Translations under genes and position numbers: made by a program
Notes under the pieces: generated by a model
What the model was told of the DNA's origin: nothing
Databases searched by the model: none
The model's input: the letters and a program-made list of their open reading frames with translations, nothing else
From: Ga0077555 sp964500805
GTDB lineage: Bacteria; Pseudomonadota; Alphaproteobacteria; Rhizobiales; Hyphomicrobiaceae
Direction of reading: 5' to 3'
NCBI GenBank assembly: GCA_964500805.1
Contig: CAZCQH010000026.1
Coordinates: 1 to 64,000 of the forward strand
Length of the DNA stretch: 64,000 nucleotides
Shown: in pieces, positions 9,344 through 18,734 of the stretch
How positions within the stretch are numbered: the stretch's first letter is position 1
Layout of the letters: each line of letters begins with the position of its first letter

Positions 9344-9490
9344 CGGAGTGAGCGGGCCACCTGTTCTTGCAGTGAAGCACGGCGCCGATTCCCGCGAAGT
9401 CCGACTGCCACATGCACCGCGAGGAAGCTGTCGGACCTCGCCGGAACGAAAGCTCTGCCATCTCGCGAGGGAAGGGGCCGGCTCACTCCG
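9344..9490. repeat. Terminal inverted repeats between convergent terC-like and permease genes
   Basis: CGGAGTGAGCGGGCC at 9344-9358 and GGCCGGCTCACTCCG at 9476-9490 are reverse complements at 14 of 15 positions. The 117-base interior holds a further perfect 7-bp inverted pair (GTCCGAC / GTCGGAC). It begins 2 bases after the TerC stop and ends 16 bases before the permease stop. It may be a bidirectional terminator-like structure or a small non-coding mobile repeat. Confidence 0.45.
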
Positions 9491-9506
9491 AGCGACGTTC
9501 GCTTCT

Positions 9507-12092
9507 TTACTCGGACCTGAGATAGGGCACGGGCGGAGCCCGTAAGATCCGCCACGTGTTGAGGCCACCGAGCAGCAGAATAAGCGCGGTGGCGAGTCCG
9601 AGCGATAGCGCGACGGCGGACCATGAGAATGCGAACGGTACGTCCATGATGCGTGTGACCGTCGCCCAAGCCGCGATGCTGCCGAGGAGCGTGGCAATAC
9701 CGGCGGCGGTCGCGGCTAGGATCAGATACTCGGCGGCATGGGTCGCCAGAATGCGGCGGCGGGTGGCGCCCAGCACCTTCACGATCACGGCCTGCTTGGT
9801 GCGGCGTCGCTGAGCGGTGGCGAGCGCGCCGGCAAGGACCAATGCTCCCGCGGCAAGCGTCACGCTCGCGGCTGTCCTCACCGCGGTCATGATGCGCTTG
9901 AACACCGCGTCGAACGAGTTGAGCGCGTCCTTCACGCGGATTGCTGTAACGGCGGGGTAGGCCTTGCCGATCTGGCGGGCGACGGATGCTTCGGCCGCAA
10001 TCGGCGTGCTCTTCGGCAGTGAGATCGTTGCGAGCAGGTTGTGCGGCGCGCCGCGCAGCGTGTTCGGCGAGAACACCACGACGAAATTGATCGAAAGGCT
10101 CTCCCACTTCACTTCGCGCAAGTTGGCAATCTTCGCTGTGATGTTTCGTCCGAGCACGTTGACGGTCATGGTGTCGCCGATCTTCAAACCGAGCAGCCGC
10201 GCCAGATCGGCTTCGAACGAGACGAGCGGCTCGCCGTCGTATCCCTTTGGCCACCAGTCGCCCGCAACCAGGCGCGAGCCTTCCGGAATGTCGTCGGAGA
10301 ACGTGAGCCCGCGGTCGCCGCGCAGCACCCATTGCGCTTGCGGCGGCGGATTGAGCTCCTCTGACGGCTTGCCGTTCAGACGCACGATGCGCCCCCGCAG
10401 CATGGGTGCGGAGCTGACCGCCGCCTCCGGGACCTCCTGAGTGACGGTCCTGGCGAAGCCGTCGAGATCCCCCGAGGGAAGATCGAGCACGAAGAAGTTC
10501 GGCGAGTTCTTCGGCATGCGGTCGCGCAGCTCGTCGACGATCGAGTGATCGACGAGCGCAACGGCAACGAGCAGCGACAGTCCCGAGCCGAGCGAGAGTA
10601 TGACGGATCGCGTGAGACCGTCCGGCGCGCCAATGCTGGACAGCGCAAGGGCCAACTCGGGGCGGCGGGGGCGCGGCATGCGTCGGACGAGCCAGATGAG
10701 CCCCGTACCAAGCAACAGAAAGATGGCGAAAATGCCAGCAATGCCGGCGCAGAAATAGAAGGCGAGGCGGGCGGAGTCCGACGTCGCGGCAGCAAGCGCC
10801 AGGAGCGCAGCGCCTGCTGCACCAATTGCCGCGAGAACGGCTCGGCCGGGCCAGGTGCGTTGTGGTGCGACGTCGTCGCGAAACAGCACCGCTGCGCGAA
10901 TCTCGCCGGCCCTGCCCAGTGGCCACAGCGTGAACAGGAGAGCCACCAGGACGCCGTAGATGGTCGCGATGGCGAGGCTCCAGGGCCGAACGGTGAGCTC
11001 GGCGCGGATTGGAAGCGCATCGCCGATCGCACTCGTCAGAATGACGGGAATGAGCATCCCGATGACGAGCCCAAGGGCAATTCCCAGCGCGGCAATCAGC
11101 ATCACCTGGATCAGATGCAGCGCGAAAATCTGCCGGCTCGTGGCGCCAACGCTTTTGAGGGTGGCGATCACCTTGCGGCGGCGGTCGATGAATGCAGCAA
11201 CCGCATTCGCTACGCCGACCCCGCCAATCAGCAGCGCCGTGAGGCCGATGAGCGTGAGAAACTGGCGCAGCCGGTCCAGGGTTCGGGTTACCTGTGGCGA
11301 GGGATCGCGACGGTCGGCAATTGTGAAACCGGCATCGGGCAGTTCTTTCTCCACGGCCGCGCGGAAGCCGAGCAGGCGCGACAGTGCGCCGCCGTCGGCA
11401 AGCTTAAGGGCGTACCGCCAACGAACAAGCGCTCCCGGCTCGATGAGGCCAGTCGCATCCAGTGTCGGGATGGAGACGATGAGGCGGGGACCGAAGGTGA
11501 GGCGATCGGAAATCTTGTCCGGCTCCGCGGCGATGACAGCGCGCACCTCGACCTCGCGCTTGCCCACATTGATGCGATCACCGAGCTTCACCTGCAGCCG
11601 CTCGAGCAGGATTTCATCGACAACGGCACCGTCGTTGGCGAGCGCCGTGGCGGTCGGCATGGCGGGAGACAGGATCAGCTCGCCAGCGAGCGGATAGGCA
11701 CTGTCGACGCCCTTGAGCTCGACCAGCACTTGCTCGGCGCCGTCCGAGCGCCGCGCCATGGCGCGCAATGTTGCCGTCTCGGAGACGCGGCCTCGTTGCG
11801 CCATCCAGGCGAGCTCGGCGGGTTCGGCGCGCCTGTGCGGCCGGGCGATGGCGACGTCACCGCCGAGCAGGATCTCGCCTTGTCTCTCGAAGCCGGCGCG
11901 CAAAGCATCTGAAAGCGCACCGACGCCGGCAATGACGGCAACACCGAGCGCTACGCAGGCGACGAAGACGCCGAAACCGCGAATGCCGCCGCGCAGCTCT
12001 CTGATCGCCAATGCAAGAAGGGCACAGTTGAGCCCCAGGCGCGGGAGGATTCCAGCCATCGCAGGTGAAGACGTGCCGTGGGTCGTGGTCAT
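9507..12092 (-). CDS. FtsX-like ABC exporter permease (YbbP type)
   Basis: An 861-residue permease with two FtsX-like halves separated by large periplasmic domains and about ten hydrophobic segments, for example FLTLIGLTALLIGGVGVANAV and LILAATAAGIATLLGSIAAW. These MacB-type mechanotransmitter permeases pair with a cytoplasmic ATPase and a periplasmic effector rather than importing solutes. ATG 12092 overlaps the stop of the upstream ATPase (ATGA), so the two are translationally coupled; in-frame codons further upstream would overlap the ATPase gene. Together with the TesA-like gene divergent at 12940, this reproduces the tesA / ybbA / ybbP arrangement known in E. coli. Confidence 0.9.
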   Translation of the reverse strand: MTTTHGTSSPAMAGILPRLGLNCALLALAIRELRGGIRGFGVFVACVALGVAVIAGVGALSDALRAGFERQGEILLGGDVAIARPHRRAEPAELAWMAQRGRVSETATLRAMARRSDGAEQVLVELKGVDSAYPLAGELILSPAMPTATALANDGAVVDEILLERLQVKLGDRINVGKREVEVRAVIAAEPDKISDRLTFGPRLIVSIPTLDATGLIEPGALVRWRYALKLADGGALSRLLGFRAAVEKELPDAGFTIADRRDPSPQVTRTLDRLRQFLTLIGLTALLIGGVGVANAVAAFIDRRRKVIATLKSVGATSRQIFALHLIQVMLIAALGIALGLVIGMLIPVILTSAIGDALPIRAELTVRPWSLAIATIYGVLVALLFTLWPLGRAGEIRAAVLFRDDVAPQRTWPGRAVLAAIGAAGAALLALAAATSDSARLAFYFCAGIAGIFAIFLLLGTGLIWLVRRMPRPRRPELALALSSIGAPDGLTRSVILSLGSGLSLLVAVALVDHSIVDELRDRMPKNSPNFFVLDLPSGDLDGFARTVTQEVPEAAVSSAPMLRGRIVRLNGKPSEELNPPPQAQWVLRGDRGLTFSDDIPEGSRLVAGDWWPKGYDGEPLVSFEADLARLLGLKIGDTMTVNVLGRNITAKIANLREVKWESLSINFVVVFSPNTLRGAPHNLLATISLPKSTPIAAEASVARQIGKAYPAVTAIRVKDALNSFDAVFKRIMTAVRTAASVTLAAGALVLAGALATAQRRRTKQAVIVKVLGATRRRILATHAAEYLILAATAAGIATLLGSIAAWATVTRIMDVPFAFSWSAVALSLGLATALILLLGGLNTWRILRAPPVPYLRSE

Positions 12093-12814
12093 GCGAGCGC
12101 ACCAGCCGCGCTCGCGCGTTGCGAGGTGGTGCCACCGCGCGTATCGGCGACGATCTTGCCGTCGGCCATGCGGATCAAGCGTTGGCACCGCAAGGCGAGC
12201 GAATCTTCGTGCGTCACGAGGATCAGTGTTGCTTTGAGGCGTGCGCGCAGGCCAAACAGCAGATCGACAATGGCGCGGCCCGTCGTGCCGTCCAGATTGC
12301 CGGTCGGCTCGTCGGCAAGGATCAATCGTGGCTCAGGCACAAGCGCGCGGGCCAGCGCCACGCGCTGCTGCTCGCCACCCGAGAGCTGGGCTGGAAAATG
12401 GTCGAGGCGGGCCCCAAGACCGACTTCCTGCAGGAGCTTGGTTGCAGCGGCACGGGCACGCGGCTCCCCGGCGAGCTCCAGCGGCAGAGCAACATTCTCG
12501 AGTGCGGTCATGGTCGGAACCAGATGAAATGATTGAAACACGATGCCGATAGTGCCGCCTCGTGCTGCAGCAAGCTGATCCTCGTCGAGCATGTTGAAAT
12601 CGTGGCCCGTCACCACGACGCGGCCCGATGTGGCTCGTTCGAGCCCGGCCATTACCATCAGCAGCGACGTCTTGCCGGAGCCGCTCGGGCCGACGATCGC
12701 GACTGACTGATCCTCCTCCACGCTGAGATCAATCGAGCGGAGAACCTCGACATCGCCGGCCCGGCTTCTCAGCGTCAGGTTGACTTTGTCGAGACTGATC
12801 AACGAATCTGGCAC
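12089..12814 (-). CDS. ABC exporter ATPase (YbbA/LolD type)
   Basis: A 241-residue ATPase of the LolD/MacB group. Walker A is GPSGSGKTSL, the Q-loop sits in IVFQSFHLVPTM, the signature is LSGGEQQRVALARAL, Walker B is LILADEPTGNLD and the switch His is in LVTHED. The start is taken as GTG 12814 because GGAAAGGA lies six bases upstream and MPDSLISLDKVNL is a normal N-terminus; the ATG at 12961 would run through the divergent promoter into tesA. It energises the permease at 9507. Confidence 0.9.
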   Translation of the reverse strand: MPDSLISLDKVNLTLRSRAGDVEVLRSIDLSVEEDQSVAIVGPSGSGKTSLLMVMAGLERATSGRVVVTGHDFNMLDEDQLAAARGGTIGIVFQSFHLVPTMTALENVALPLELAGEPRARAAATKLLQEVGLGARLDHFPAQLSGGEQQRVALARALVPEPRLILADEPTGNLDGTTGRAIVDLLFGLRARLKATLILVTHEDSLALRCQRLIRMADGKIVADTRGGTTSQRASAAGALA

Positions 12815-12939
12815 ATTGATCCTTTCCGGACAGCACCTGGACTTTGGCGCGCCGCGTGTCCCGGTTGCAAGGGATTGTGGCACTCCGACCGAAGATCCAT
12901 ATGACGCCTCAAAGCCAATAGATCCCAACAGGGTCAGAG
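12815..12939. promoter_or_regulatory. Divergent promoter region between ybbA-like and tesA-like genes
   Basis: 125 bases separate two head-to-head genes, so both promoters must lie here or just inside the genes. No convincing -35/-10 pair or operator could be picked out by eye. Confidence 0.4.
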
Positions 12940-13641
12940 ATGATGATGCGGGTAACCTCACTCCGCCAGATGGTGCTCATGCTGCTCCTCGTCAACAGCG
13001 TCCTTGCCGCATCGGCAGGGGTGGCGGGGCTCGCTCGGGCGGCCGGGCCCGAGCGCACGATCCGAATCGTTGCATTCGGCGACAGCCTGACCGCGGGTTA
13101 TGGACTGAAGCCGGGCGAGGCGTTTCCGGCGCAACTCGAGCGTCGGCTGAAGGCCAAGGGCTATCAGGTCGAGGTCGCCAATGCGGGCGTTTCCGGTGAT
13201 ACGACGGCAGGCGGTCTGGCGCGGCTCGACTGGGTGGTTCCGAACGGCACCGACGCCGTGATCGTGGAGCTTGGCGCCAATGATGCGTTGCGTGGCTATC
13301 CTCCGTCCGAGGCAAAAAAGAATCTGGATCAGATCGTTGCGCGGCTCAAAGGGCGCGGGATCGATGTGCTTGTCGCCGGTATGCGTGCGCCGAGCAATCT
13401 CGGCGCCGAGTATCAGCGCGCGTTCGATCCGATCTTCAGAGAGGTTGCGGAACGGAACGACGTGCTGCTCTACCCGTTTTTTCTCGCGGGCGTGGCGCTT
13501 GATCGGAAACTCATTCTTCCGGATGGACTGCACCCCAACGCCGACGGCGTGAACGTCATCGCCGACAAGATCATGCCGACGGTGGAGGAATTGATCGCGC
13601 GTGTGAAAACACGGCTCGCGAAAGTGTCGCCCCGCGGCTGA
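12940..13641 (+). CDS. tesA: SGNH arylesterase / lysophospholipase (TesA-like)
   Basis: A 233-residue secreted GDSL hydrolase. An N-terminal signal peptide (MLMLLLVNSVLAASAGVAG region) precedes the four SGNH blocks: GDSLTAGYG (nucleophile Ser), the Gly in NAGVSGDTT, ELGANDALRG (Asn) and the catalytic DGLHPN (Asp, His). It should act in the periplasm on thioesters, aryl esters or lysophospholipids. The ATG run at 12940-12948 leaves the exact start uncertain by one or two codons. It is divergent from the YbbA/YbbP exporter, a conserved association. Confidence 0.9.
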   Translation: MMMRVTSLRQMVLMLLLVNSVLAASAGVAGLARAAGPERTIRIVAFGDSLTAGYGLKPGEAFPAQLERRLKAKGYQVEVANAGVSGDTTAGGLARLDWVVPNGTDAVIVELGANDALRGYPPSEAKKNLDQIVARLKGRGIDVLVAGMRAPSNLGAEYQRAFDPIFREVAERNDVLLYPFFLAGVALDRKLILPDGLHPNADGVNVIADKIMPTVEELIARVKTRLAKVSPRG

Positions 13642-13706
13642 TGCGTGTCTCGGCGGCGCATGCGCGTCATCCATATCGCCGTTGTCGTCCGATGCAGGAG
13701 GCCACC

Positions 13707-14261
13707 ATGATCAGATTATTCGCCGGCCTCGAAATACCTCAAGCGCATCGCATGCGCCTCGCCTTCCTCAAGGGACCGCTGCCGGGCGCCAAGTGGGTCG
13801 AGCCCGAGGATATGCACATAACGCTGCGCTTCGCGGGCGATATCGACAATCGCGCGGCGTCGGAGTTCGCGGAGTTTCTCGCCGGGATCGAGATCGATCC
13901 CTTCGAGGTGCGGATCGCCGAGCTCGGCGCGTTCGGGGGCCGCGAGCCGCGCGTACTCTGGGCCGGTGTCGACGGCGGCGAGTCGCTCGGCCAGTTGCAG
14001 CGTGCGACTGAGCGGGCGGCGCGCTCGGCGGGGCTTGCGCCCGAGACGCAAAGCTACAAGCCGCATGTCACTCTGGCGCGCTTGCGGGGCGCGTCAGTGC
14101 ACGAATTGGCGCGTTTCATGAGTGCGCGCCCGCTGCTCGACTTGCCGCCGTTCACCGTCGAAAGGTTTGTTCTGTTCTCGTCGAAACCGAAGTCAGGCGG
14201 CGGGCCTTATGTCATCGAAGAGGCCTATCCCGTGGGCGACGAAAGACGCTACGGCGATTGA
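13707..14261 (+). CDS. thpR: RNA 2',3'-cyclic phosphodiesterase
   Basis: A 184-residue 2H phosphoesterase that opens 2',3'-cyclic phosphate ends of RNA. Both HxTx catalytic motifs are present: HITL (H37) and HVTL (H120). ATG 13707 is preceded by AGGAGG with seven-base spacing; the open frame starting at 13641 adds 22 residues without support. It is convergent with secB, with 16 bases between the stops. Confidence 0.9.
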   Translation: MIRLFAGLEIPQAHRMRLAFLKGPLPGAKWVEPEDMHITLRFAGDIDNRAASEFAEFLAGIEIDPFEVRIAELGAFGGREPRVLWAGVDGGESLGQLQRATERAARSAGLAPETQSYKPHVTLARLRGASVHELARFMSARPLLDLPPFTVERFVLFSSKPKSGGGPYVIEEAYPVGDERRYGD

Positions 14262-14277
14262 GGGAACCTTGTCGCCC

Positions 14278-14757
14278 TTACGACGGCTTTCCGCTCGGTG
14301 GGCTGCCGGCGGCGGCCTGCCGTTTCTGGAAATAGAGAGAGGCGAAATCGACTGGATCGAGCATCAAAGGCGGGAAGCCCCCCTCGCGCGTGAGGTCCGC
14401 CACGATGCGGCGCAGGAAGGGGAACAGCAGCGCCGGGCAATTCACATTGAGCATGATATCGAGCGTATCCGGCGGTGCGCCCTTGATCTCGAAAATGCCC
14501 GAGTAGATCATTTCGATTTCATAGATGGCAGTGTCGCCGCTCGCGGCCTTGGCTGAGAAGGTGATCGCCGACTCATAGAGGTTCGGGGCCACTTGCCCGG
14601 GCTGAACGTTCATTTCGATGTTGAGCGCTGGGTTCGCCGGCGGCGTCTGCATGAATGTCACGACGTTCGGGCTCTCGAACGAGAGGTCCTTCACGAACTG
14701 GCCGGCGACCCGAACCTGGATCTGCGGTGCTGCTGCGGGCGTTTGCGGCTCAGCCAT
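14278..14757 (-). CDS. secB: Protein-export chaperone SecB
   Basis: A 159-residue cytosolic chaperone that keeps preproteins unfolded and hands them to SecA. The family N-terminal strand QFVKDLSFESPN, the CPALLFPFLRRIVADLTREG region and FASLYFQKR near the C-terminus are clear. Gene order secB / fxsA-like / Tim44-like / mltA / smr is a conserved block in Hyphomicrobiales. Confidence 0.95.
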   Translation of the reverse strand: MAEPQTPAAAPQIQVRVAGQFVKDLSFESPNVVTFMQTPPANPALNIEMNVQPGQVAPNLYESAITFSAKAASGDTAIYEIEMIYSGIFEIKGAPPDTLDIMLNVNCPALLFPFLRRIVADLTREGGFPPLMLDPVDFASLYFQKRQAAAGSPPSGKPS

Positions 14758-14862
14758 GAATGTTCCCTCGTCACATGGATCGATGCAGGTGTGGTAGGGA
14801 CCTGCCTACCTCATTGCGCAAAAGGGTGCCAACGCCGCCGTTGTCGCGTGCTGCGGGCGCAA

Positions 14863-15426
14863 TCAGCTTCCGGAGGAGTTGCCCGACCGGCGCGAGTCTC
14901 TGTCAACCGTTCGCTCGTCGAGCCGGCGGAACTCACCCTCGATGACAGGGCCATCTTCAGGCTCGCCACCGCCGCCGCGTCCCTCGCTCGGGCGTGATGG
15001 CTCGCCCGGATGCGGTCGGTTCCCGCCTTGAGCCGTTCGGCTGGTTCGGATCTCGACATCGAAATCGGCCATGCCAAAAAACTGCTTTGCAGCCCACCGG
15101 GCCAACAGTCGGCGCGCTGGTGGGATCAGCAGGATCAGGCCGAGGCCGTCTGCGATAAATCCTGGCGTGATCAGCAGGAAGCCAGCAGTCCACAGCAGCG
15201 CGCCATCGAACATGGTGGCAATTGGGGTTTCGCCGCGCTGAATCGCTTCCTGCATGCGGAACGGAGCGTTAAAGCCTTGATTGGCAATCACCGCGCTTCC
15301 AAGGATTGCGGTCGCGAGCACCAGACCGAGCGTCCACCAGAGCCCCAGCCACTGGCCAACCTTCACCAGGACGCCGATCTCCAAGAGCGGCACCGACAGG
15401 AGAACGAGAAGGATGGCCAATCGCAT
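14863..15426 (-). CDS. FxsA-family inner-membrane protein
   Basis: 187 residues with an N-terminal FxsA domain of three to four hydrophobic segments (MRLAILLVLLSVPLLEIGVL, WWTLGLVLATAILGSAVIA, FLLITPGFIADGLGLILLIP). A polar, Gly/Pro-rich tail of about 60 residues follows. FxsA relieves phage F exclusion in E. coli; its ordinary role is unknown. The position beside secB fits the alphaproteobacterial block. It is divergent from the Tim44-like gene, with 260 featureless bases between. Confidence 0.88.
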   Translation of the reverse strand: MRLAILLVLLSVPLLEIGVLVKVGQWLGLWWTLGLVLATAILGSAVIANQGFNAPFRMQEAIQRGETPIATMFDGALLWTAGFLLITPGFIADGLGLILLIPPARRLLARWAAKQFFGMADFDVEIRTSRTAQGGNRPHPGEPSRPSEGRGGGGEPEDGPVIEGEFRRLDERTVDRDSRRSGNSSGS

Positions 15427-15686
15427 CGCACTGTGCCTTGAGACCCCAGCCCGGATCGCGGAGACCTTGCGGCTCGCGCCAGCGATTGTCCAGCGGCTTG
15501 GCTTGCCTGCGGGTATGCCTTAAGTTGGCCATCGAGCTATCGATTTGCTCGAGATTGTGCAGGGGTTGATCGCGTTGCGGGAAACTACCTGCAACCTGGG
15601 CGTTTAGAGACTGGTGGCGCTGGATTTCCTGGTCGGCGCCGCCTACATCAATCGATAGGCCAGGTCACTCGGAAAGCGGCAACCGC

Positions 15687-16427
15687 ATGGACGGCAAAAT
15701 CGACGTTTTCACCCTTATCTTTCTCGTCCTAGCGCTGGTCATCTTCTTCAAGCTGAGAAGCGTCCTAGGCCGGCGCACGGAAGACGACGAGACTCGCCGC
15801 GAGCGCTACCGGGAGCAGGCTCGCGCAGCCTCGGCCGAGGCGCGGGACAAGGTTGTCGCCATGCCGCGTCGTGACCGACCGGCGCAGGAGCAGCCGGCTG
15901 AGCCGCAGGTCGCAGTTCAGGCCAACGCACCCGATATGGAGCAGCGCATCCGCGCGTTCGCCGCCGGCAATGAGGGGATTGCCACCGGCCTTCTGGCTAT
16001 TCACAGCGTGGACCGCAGCTTCGATCCCGAGAGCTTTATGCGCGGCGCCAAACAAGCCTACGAGATGATCGTCACAGCATTCGCGGAAGGCAACCGCAAG
16101 ACGCTGCGCAACCTGCTGTCACGCGAAGTGTTCGATGGCTTTGCGGCGGCCATCACCGAGCGCGAAGCTCGTGAGGAGCAGGTGGACCAGAGCTTCGTTG
16201 GCATAAACAAGGCGGACATCGTCGAGGCAGAGTGCAAGCGCGGGACAGCACAGATCAGCGTCAAATTCGTAAGCGAGCTGATTTCGGCCACCCGCGACAA
16301 GGCTGGCACGGTGCTGGCCGGCGACCCGAAGCGGATCAAGGAAGTCATCGACATTTGGACGTTCGCCCGCGAGGCGTCCTCTCGAGATCCTAACTGGAAG
16401 CTCGTTGCAACGCAGGCGCCAAGCTGA
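15687..16427 (+). CDS. Tim44-like domain inner-membrane protein
   Basis: 246 residues: one N-terminal transmembrane anchor (FTLIFLVLALVIFFKLRSVLG), a charged linker (about residues 30-80) and a C-terminal Tim44/TimA domain (about 85-245; AIHSVDRSFDPESFMRGAKQAYEMI region). These alphaproteobacterial homologues of mitochondrial Tim44 are thought to bind membrane complexes, but their function is not settled. It stands upstream of mltA and smr on the same strand. Confidence 0.88.
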   Translation: MDGKIDVFTLIFLVLALVIFFKLRSVLGRRTEDDETRRERYREQARAASAEARDKVVAMPRRDRPAQEQPAEPQVAVQANAPDMEQRIRAFAAGNEGIATGLLAIHSVDRSFDPESFMRGAKQAYEMIVTAFAEGNRKTLRNLLSREVFDGFAAAITEREAREEQVDQSFVGINKADIVEAECKRGTAQISVKFVSELISATRDKAGTVLAGDPKRIKEVIDIWTFAREASSRDPNWKLVATQAPS

Positions 16428-16480
16428 TCGGACGCCGTGCGCCGGGGCAAGGGGCGCGCGGGCAAGGGGGAAGGGCGGGC

Positions 16481-18016
16481 ATGCGCACCGGGGAGGCTCG
16501 ACGGTGGGGCATGGGCGGTGTTTCGTTCACGCTGTGGATTTCGTTCACGCCGTCATTCGCGCAGTCGCCGGAAAGCCTTCCGCCAGAGCCGCTCCGGGAG
16601 GAGTGGTCACGCGTGCGCATCAAAGCACCCGCTCAGGAGATCGGACCCGTGATGCGGGATGCGGAAAAGTCTCCGCCTTTGGGGAACGCAATGAAGCCGA
16701 AGGTCGATGACGCAGGGGCTGGCGATAAGGCGAAAGGGCGCCGCGCCCCGCGCCTGTCCGGCTCCGCGCCAGCCGCAAAGCCGACTGCCGAGGAGCCGTC
16801 GTCGCGAGCAGGCGTGACCTACGTAGCGATTGACTATTCCGACCTGCCCGGCTGGGCTGAGGACGATCACCTCGCAGCCTTGAAGGCTTTCGTGGTGTCG
16901 TGTCCGCCGCTCATTGCAGCGAGCAAGGCCGGCAACAAGGCCGGTGCGATACCGACGCCTCCGGACCTGCTTGCCGTCTGTGCTGCTGCCCTTCAGTTGC
17001 CGGCGAAACTGACGAGAAGCGAGTCGCGCGCCTTTTTTGAGCAGCAGTTTCGCCCGCATCGTATCGTGCATGCTGCTTCGCAGGGCTTGCTCACCGGCTA
17101 CTACGAACCGCTCATCGAGGGCTCACGCCAACGTCAGGGCAAGTTTCAGTGGCCGATCCTGCGCCGTCCGGCTGATCTCGTGAATGTCGTCGATGAATCG
17201 CAGCGCGGTGCCGCGGGTGCGCAGCTCACGCACGCTCGGGTGGATGCCGGTGGCAAGCTGGTTCCCTACGCAACGCGGGCGGAGATCGATGCTGGCGCAC
17301 TCGACGACAAGGGCCTCGAACTCTTCTATCTCGCCGATCCCGTCGATGTGTTCTTCTTGCAGATCCAAGGCTCGGGACGAATCAAATTAGCTGACGGCTC
17401 GGTAGCGCAGGTCAATTACGACGGCAAGAATGGCCATCCCTACACGTCGATCGGGCGTTATCTCATCGACAATAGCCTCATGACCGCCGGGCAAATGTCG
17501 ATGGGTGCCCTCGGCAGGTGGCTGAAGGCCGATCGAGAGCGCGGTCGGCGCGTCATGCAGCAGAATGCATCGTATGTTTTCTTCCGGGAGCTGAACGGCG
17601 ATACCGCCGGGCCGCTCGGCGTGCTCGGCATTCCGCTCACCACGGGGCGCAGCCTCGCCGTTGATGCAGGTGTGCATGCGCTGGGATTGCCGATCTTTGT
17701 GAACGCGCCGACGCTGACGCACGCGTTGAAGGGCCAGCCGTTCCAGCGCTTGTTGATCGCGCAGGACGTTGGCTCGGCGATCAAGGGCGCGGAGCGTGGC
17801 GATATCTATTTCGGCTCTGGCGATGCCGCCGGACGGATTGCCGGCATTACCAAACATCCCGGGCACCTCGTCGTCTTTCGGCCGCGGACGTCCACTGATC
17901 AAGGTCGCGAGATTGCAACGGGCTCGACCGAGGCGGCGTCTACGCAAACTGCCACTACGGCGCGCGGCGGTGACGCTGCCAGCGCTCTCAAGGGCGCGCG
18001 ACAGGCGAAACCATGA
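16481..18016 (+). CDS. mltA: Membrane-bound lytic murein transglycosylase A
   Basis: A 511-residue lytic transglycosylase that cleaves the MurNAc-GlcNAc bond to 1,6-anhydro products. A signal-like N-terminus (GGVSFTLWISFTPSFAQS) leads to a low-complexity linker. The MltA domain (GLLTGYYEPLIEGSR near residue 210) and the C-terminal 3D domain (AQDVGSAIKGAERGDIYFG, with catalytic Asp) follow. The tail of about 60 residues after the 3D domain is unusual. GGGGAAGGG sits upstream of ATG 16481; ATG 16511 is an alternative. The stop overlaps the smr start (ATGA). Confidence 0.9.
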   Translation: MRTGEARRWGMGGVSFTLWISFTPSFAQSPESLPPEPLREEWSRVRIKAPAQEIGPVMRDAEKSPPLGNAMKPKVDDAGAGDKAKGRRAPRLSGSAPAAKPTAEEPSSRAGVTYVAIDYSDLPGWAEDDHLAALKAFVVSCPPLIAASKAGNKAGAIPTPPDLLAVCAAALQLPAKLTRSESRAFFEQQFRPHRIVHAASQGLLTGYYEPLIEGSRQRQGKFQWPILRRPADLVNVVDESQRGAAGAQLTHARVDAGGKLVPYATRAEIDAGALDDKGLELFYLADPVDVFFLQIQGSGRIKLADGSVAQVNYDGKNGHPYTSIGRYLIDNSLMTAGQMSMGALGRWLKADRERGRRVMQQNASYVFFRELNGDTAGPLGVLGIPLTTGRSLAVDAGVHALGLPIFVNAPTLTHALKGQPFQRLLIAQDVGSAIKGAERGDIYFGSGDAAGRIAGITKHPGHLVVFRPRTSTDQGREIATGSTEAASTQTATTARGGDAASALKGARQAKP

Positions 18017-18723
18017 CGCGGCGGCGCGAAGAGAAGCGGTCTCATGCTCCGAGCGCAAAGAGCGACGGCAAGGGGCCGAAAGCAAAAACGTCCGAGCTGT
18101 CCGAAGAGGATCACGCCCTCTGGGAGTACATGAAGCAAGGGCTCCAGCCGCTGCGCAAGGGCAAGCCGCGTGTGCCACATGCGTCAGCGGAGCTGCCAGT
18201 GCCAGATCCGACGCAGTCTCACGGGAGTGCTCGCAACACAGTCCTACACCATCGGTCCACCGAGCCGGATGCACGCTTTCGGTCGCACGCTTTGCGACCT
18301 GAGCCACGGATTGTCTCACCGTCCGCGAAGGCGCCGCCGCCGCTGCAACGCTTCGAGAAGAAGCGCTTGCGGCGCATCGCATCCGGACAGATGCAGATCG
18401 AGGCTCGCCTCGATCTTCATGGCAGCCGGCAGTCGGAGGCGCACCAGAAGCTACGCGCGTTTCTGCTTCGCTCGGTCTCGAAGGGCTACTCGACGGTGCT
18501 CGTGGTCACCGGCAAGGGGGCGCCGCCCGCTAGTCAAACCAATAATTTCTCCGACCCATTCGGTCGTGAGCAGCGGGGCGTTCTGCGCCGCATGGTGCCT
18601 CTCTGGCTGGAGGAGCCGGAACTGAGTGCCATCGTTGCGAGCTACACAACAGCCGCGATCCAGCACGGTGGCGAGGGCGCAATTTACATCCATCTGCGGC
18701 GGAAACTCGCGGTTGGGCGCTAA
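18013..18723 (+). CDS. Smr-domain endonuclease-like protein
   Basis: A 236-residue stand-alone Smr protein. A basic, low-complexity N-terminal half is followed by an Smr domain with the LDLHG motif (ARLDLHGSRQSEAH near residue 135) and the VVTGKG loop, which contact nucleic acid. Stand-alone Smr proteins have nicking or RNA-cleaving activity; the cellular target here is unknown. It is translationally coupled to mltA by a 4-base overlap and convergent with the gene at 18735. Confidence 0.88.
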   Translation: MTRRREEKRSHAPSAKSDGKGPKAKTSELSEEDHALWEYMKQGLQPLRKGKPRVPHASAELPVPDPTQSHGSARNTVLHHRSTEPDARFRSHALRPEPRIVSPSAKAPPPLQRFEKKRLRRIASGQMQIEARLDLHGSRQSEAHQKLRAFLLRSVSKGYSTVLVVTGKGAPPASQTNNFSDPFGREQRGVLRRMVPLWLEEPELSAIVASYTTAAIQHGGEGAIYIHLRRKLAVGR

Positions 18724-18734
18724 TGCGCGCGGTC

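Noticed and set aside
9307..10926. A 539-residue minus-strand frame overlapping the YbbP-like permease
   Set aside because: Arg/Ala-rich shadow of the permease gene with no recognisable fold and no hydrophobic pattern.
10545..11912. A 455-residue plus-strand frame antisense to the permease
   Set aside because: Highly charged, no domain, fully inside the well-supported permease gene.
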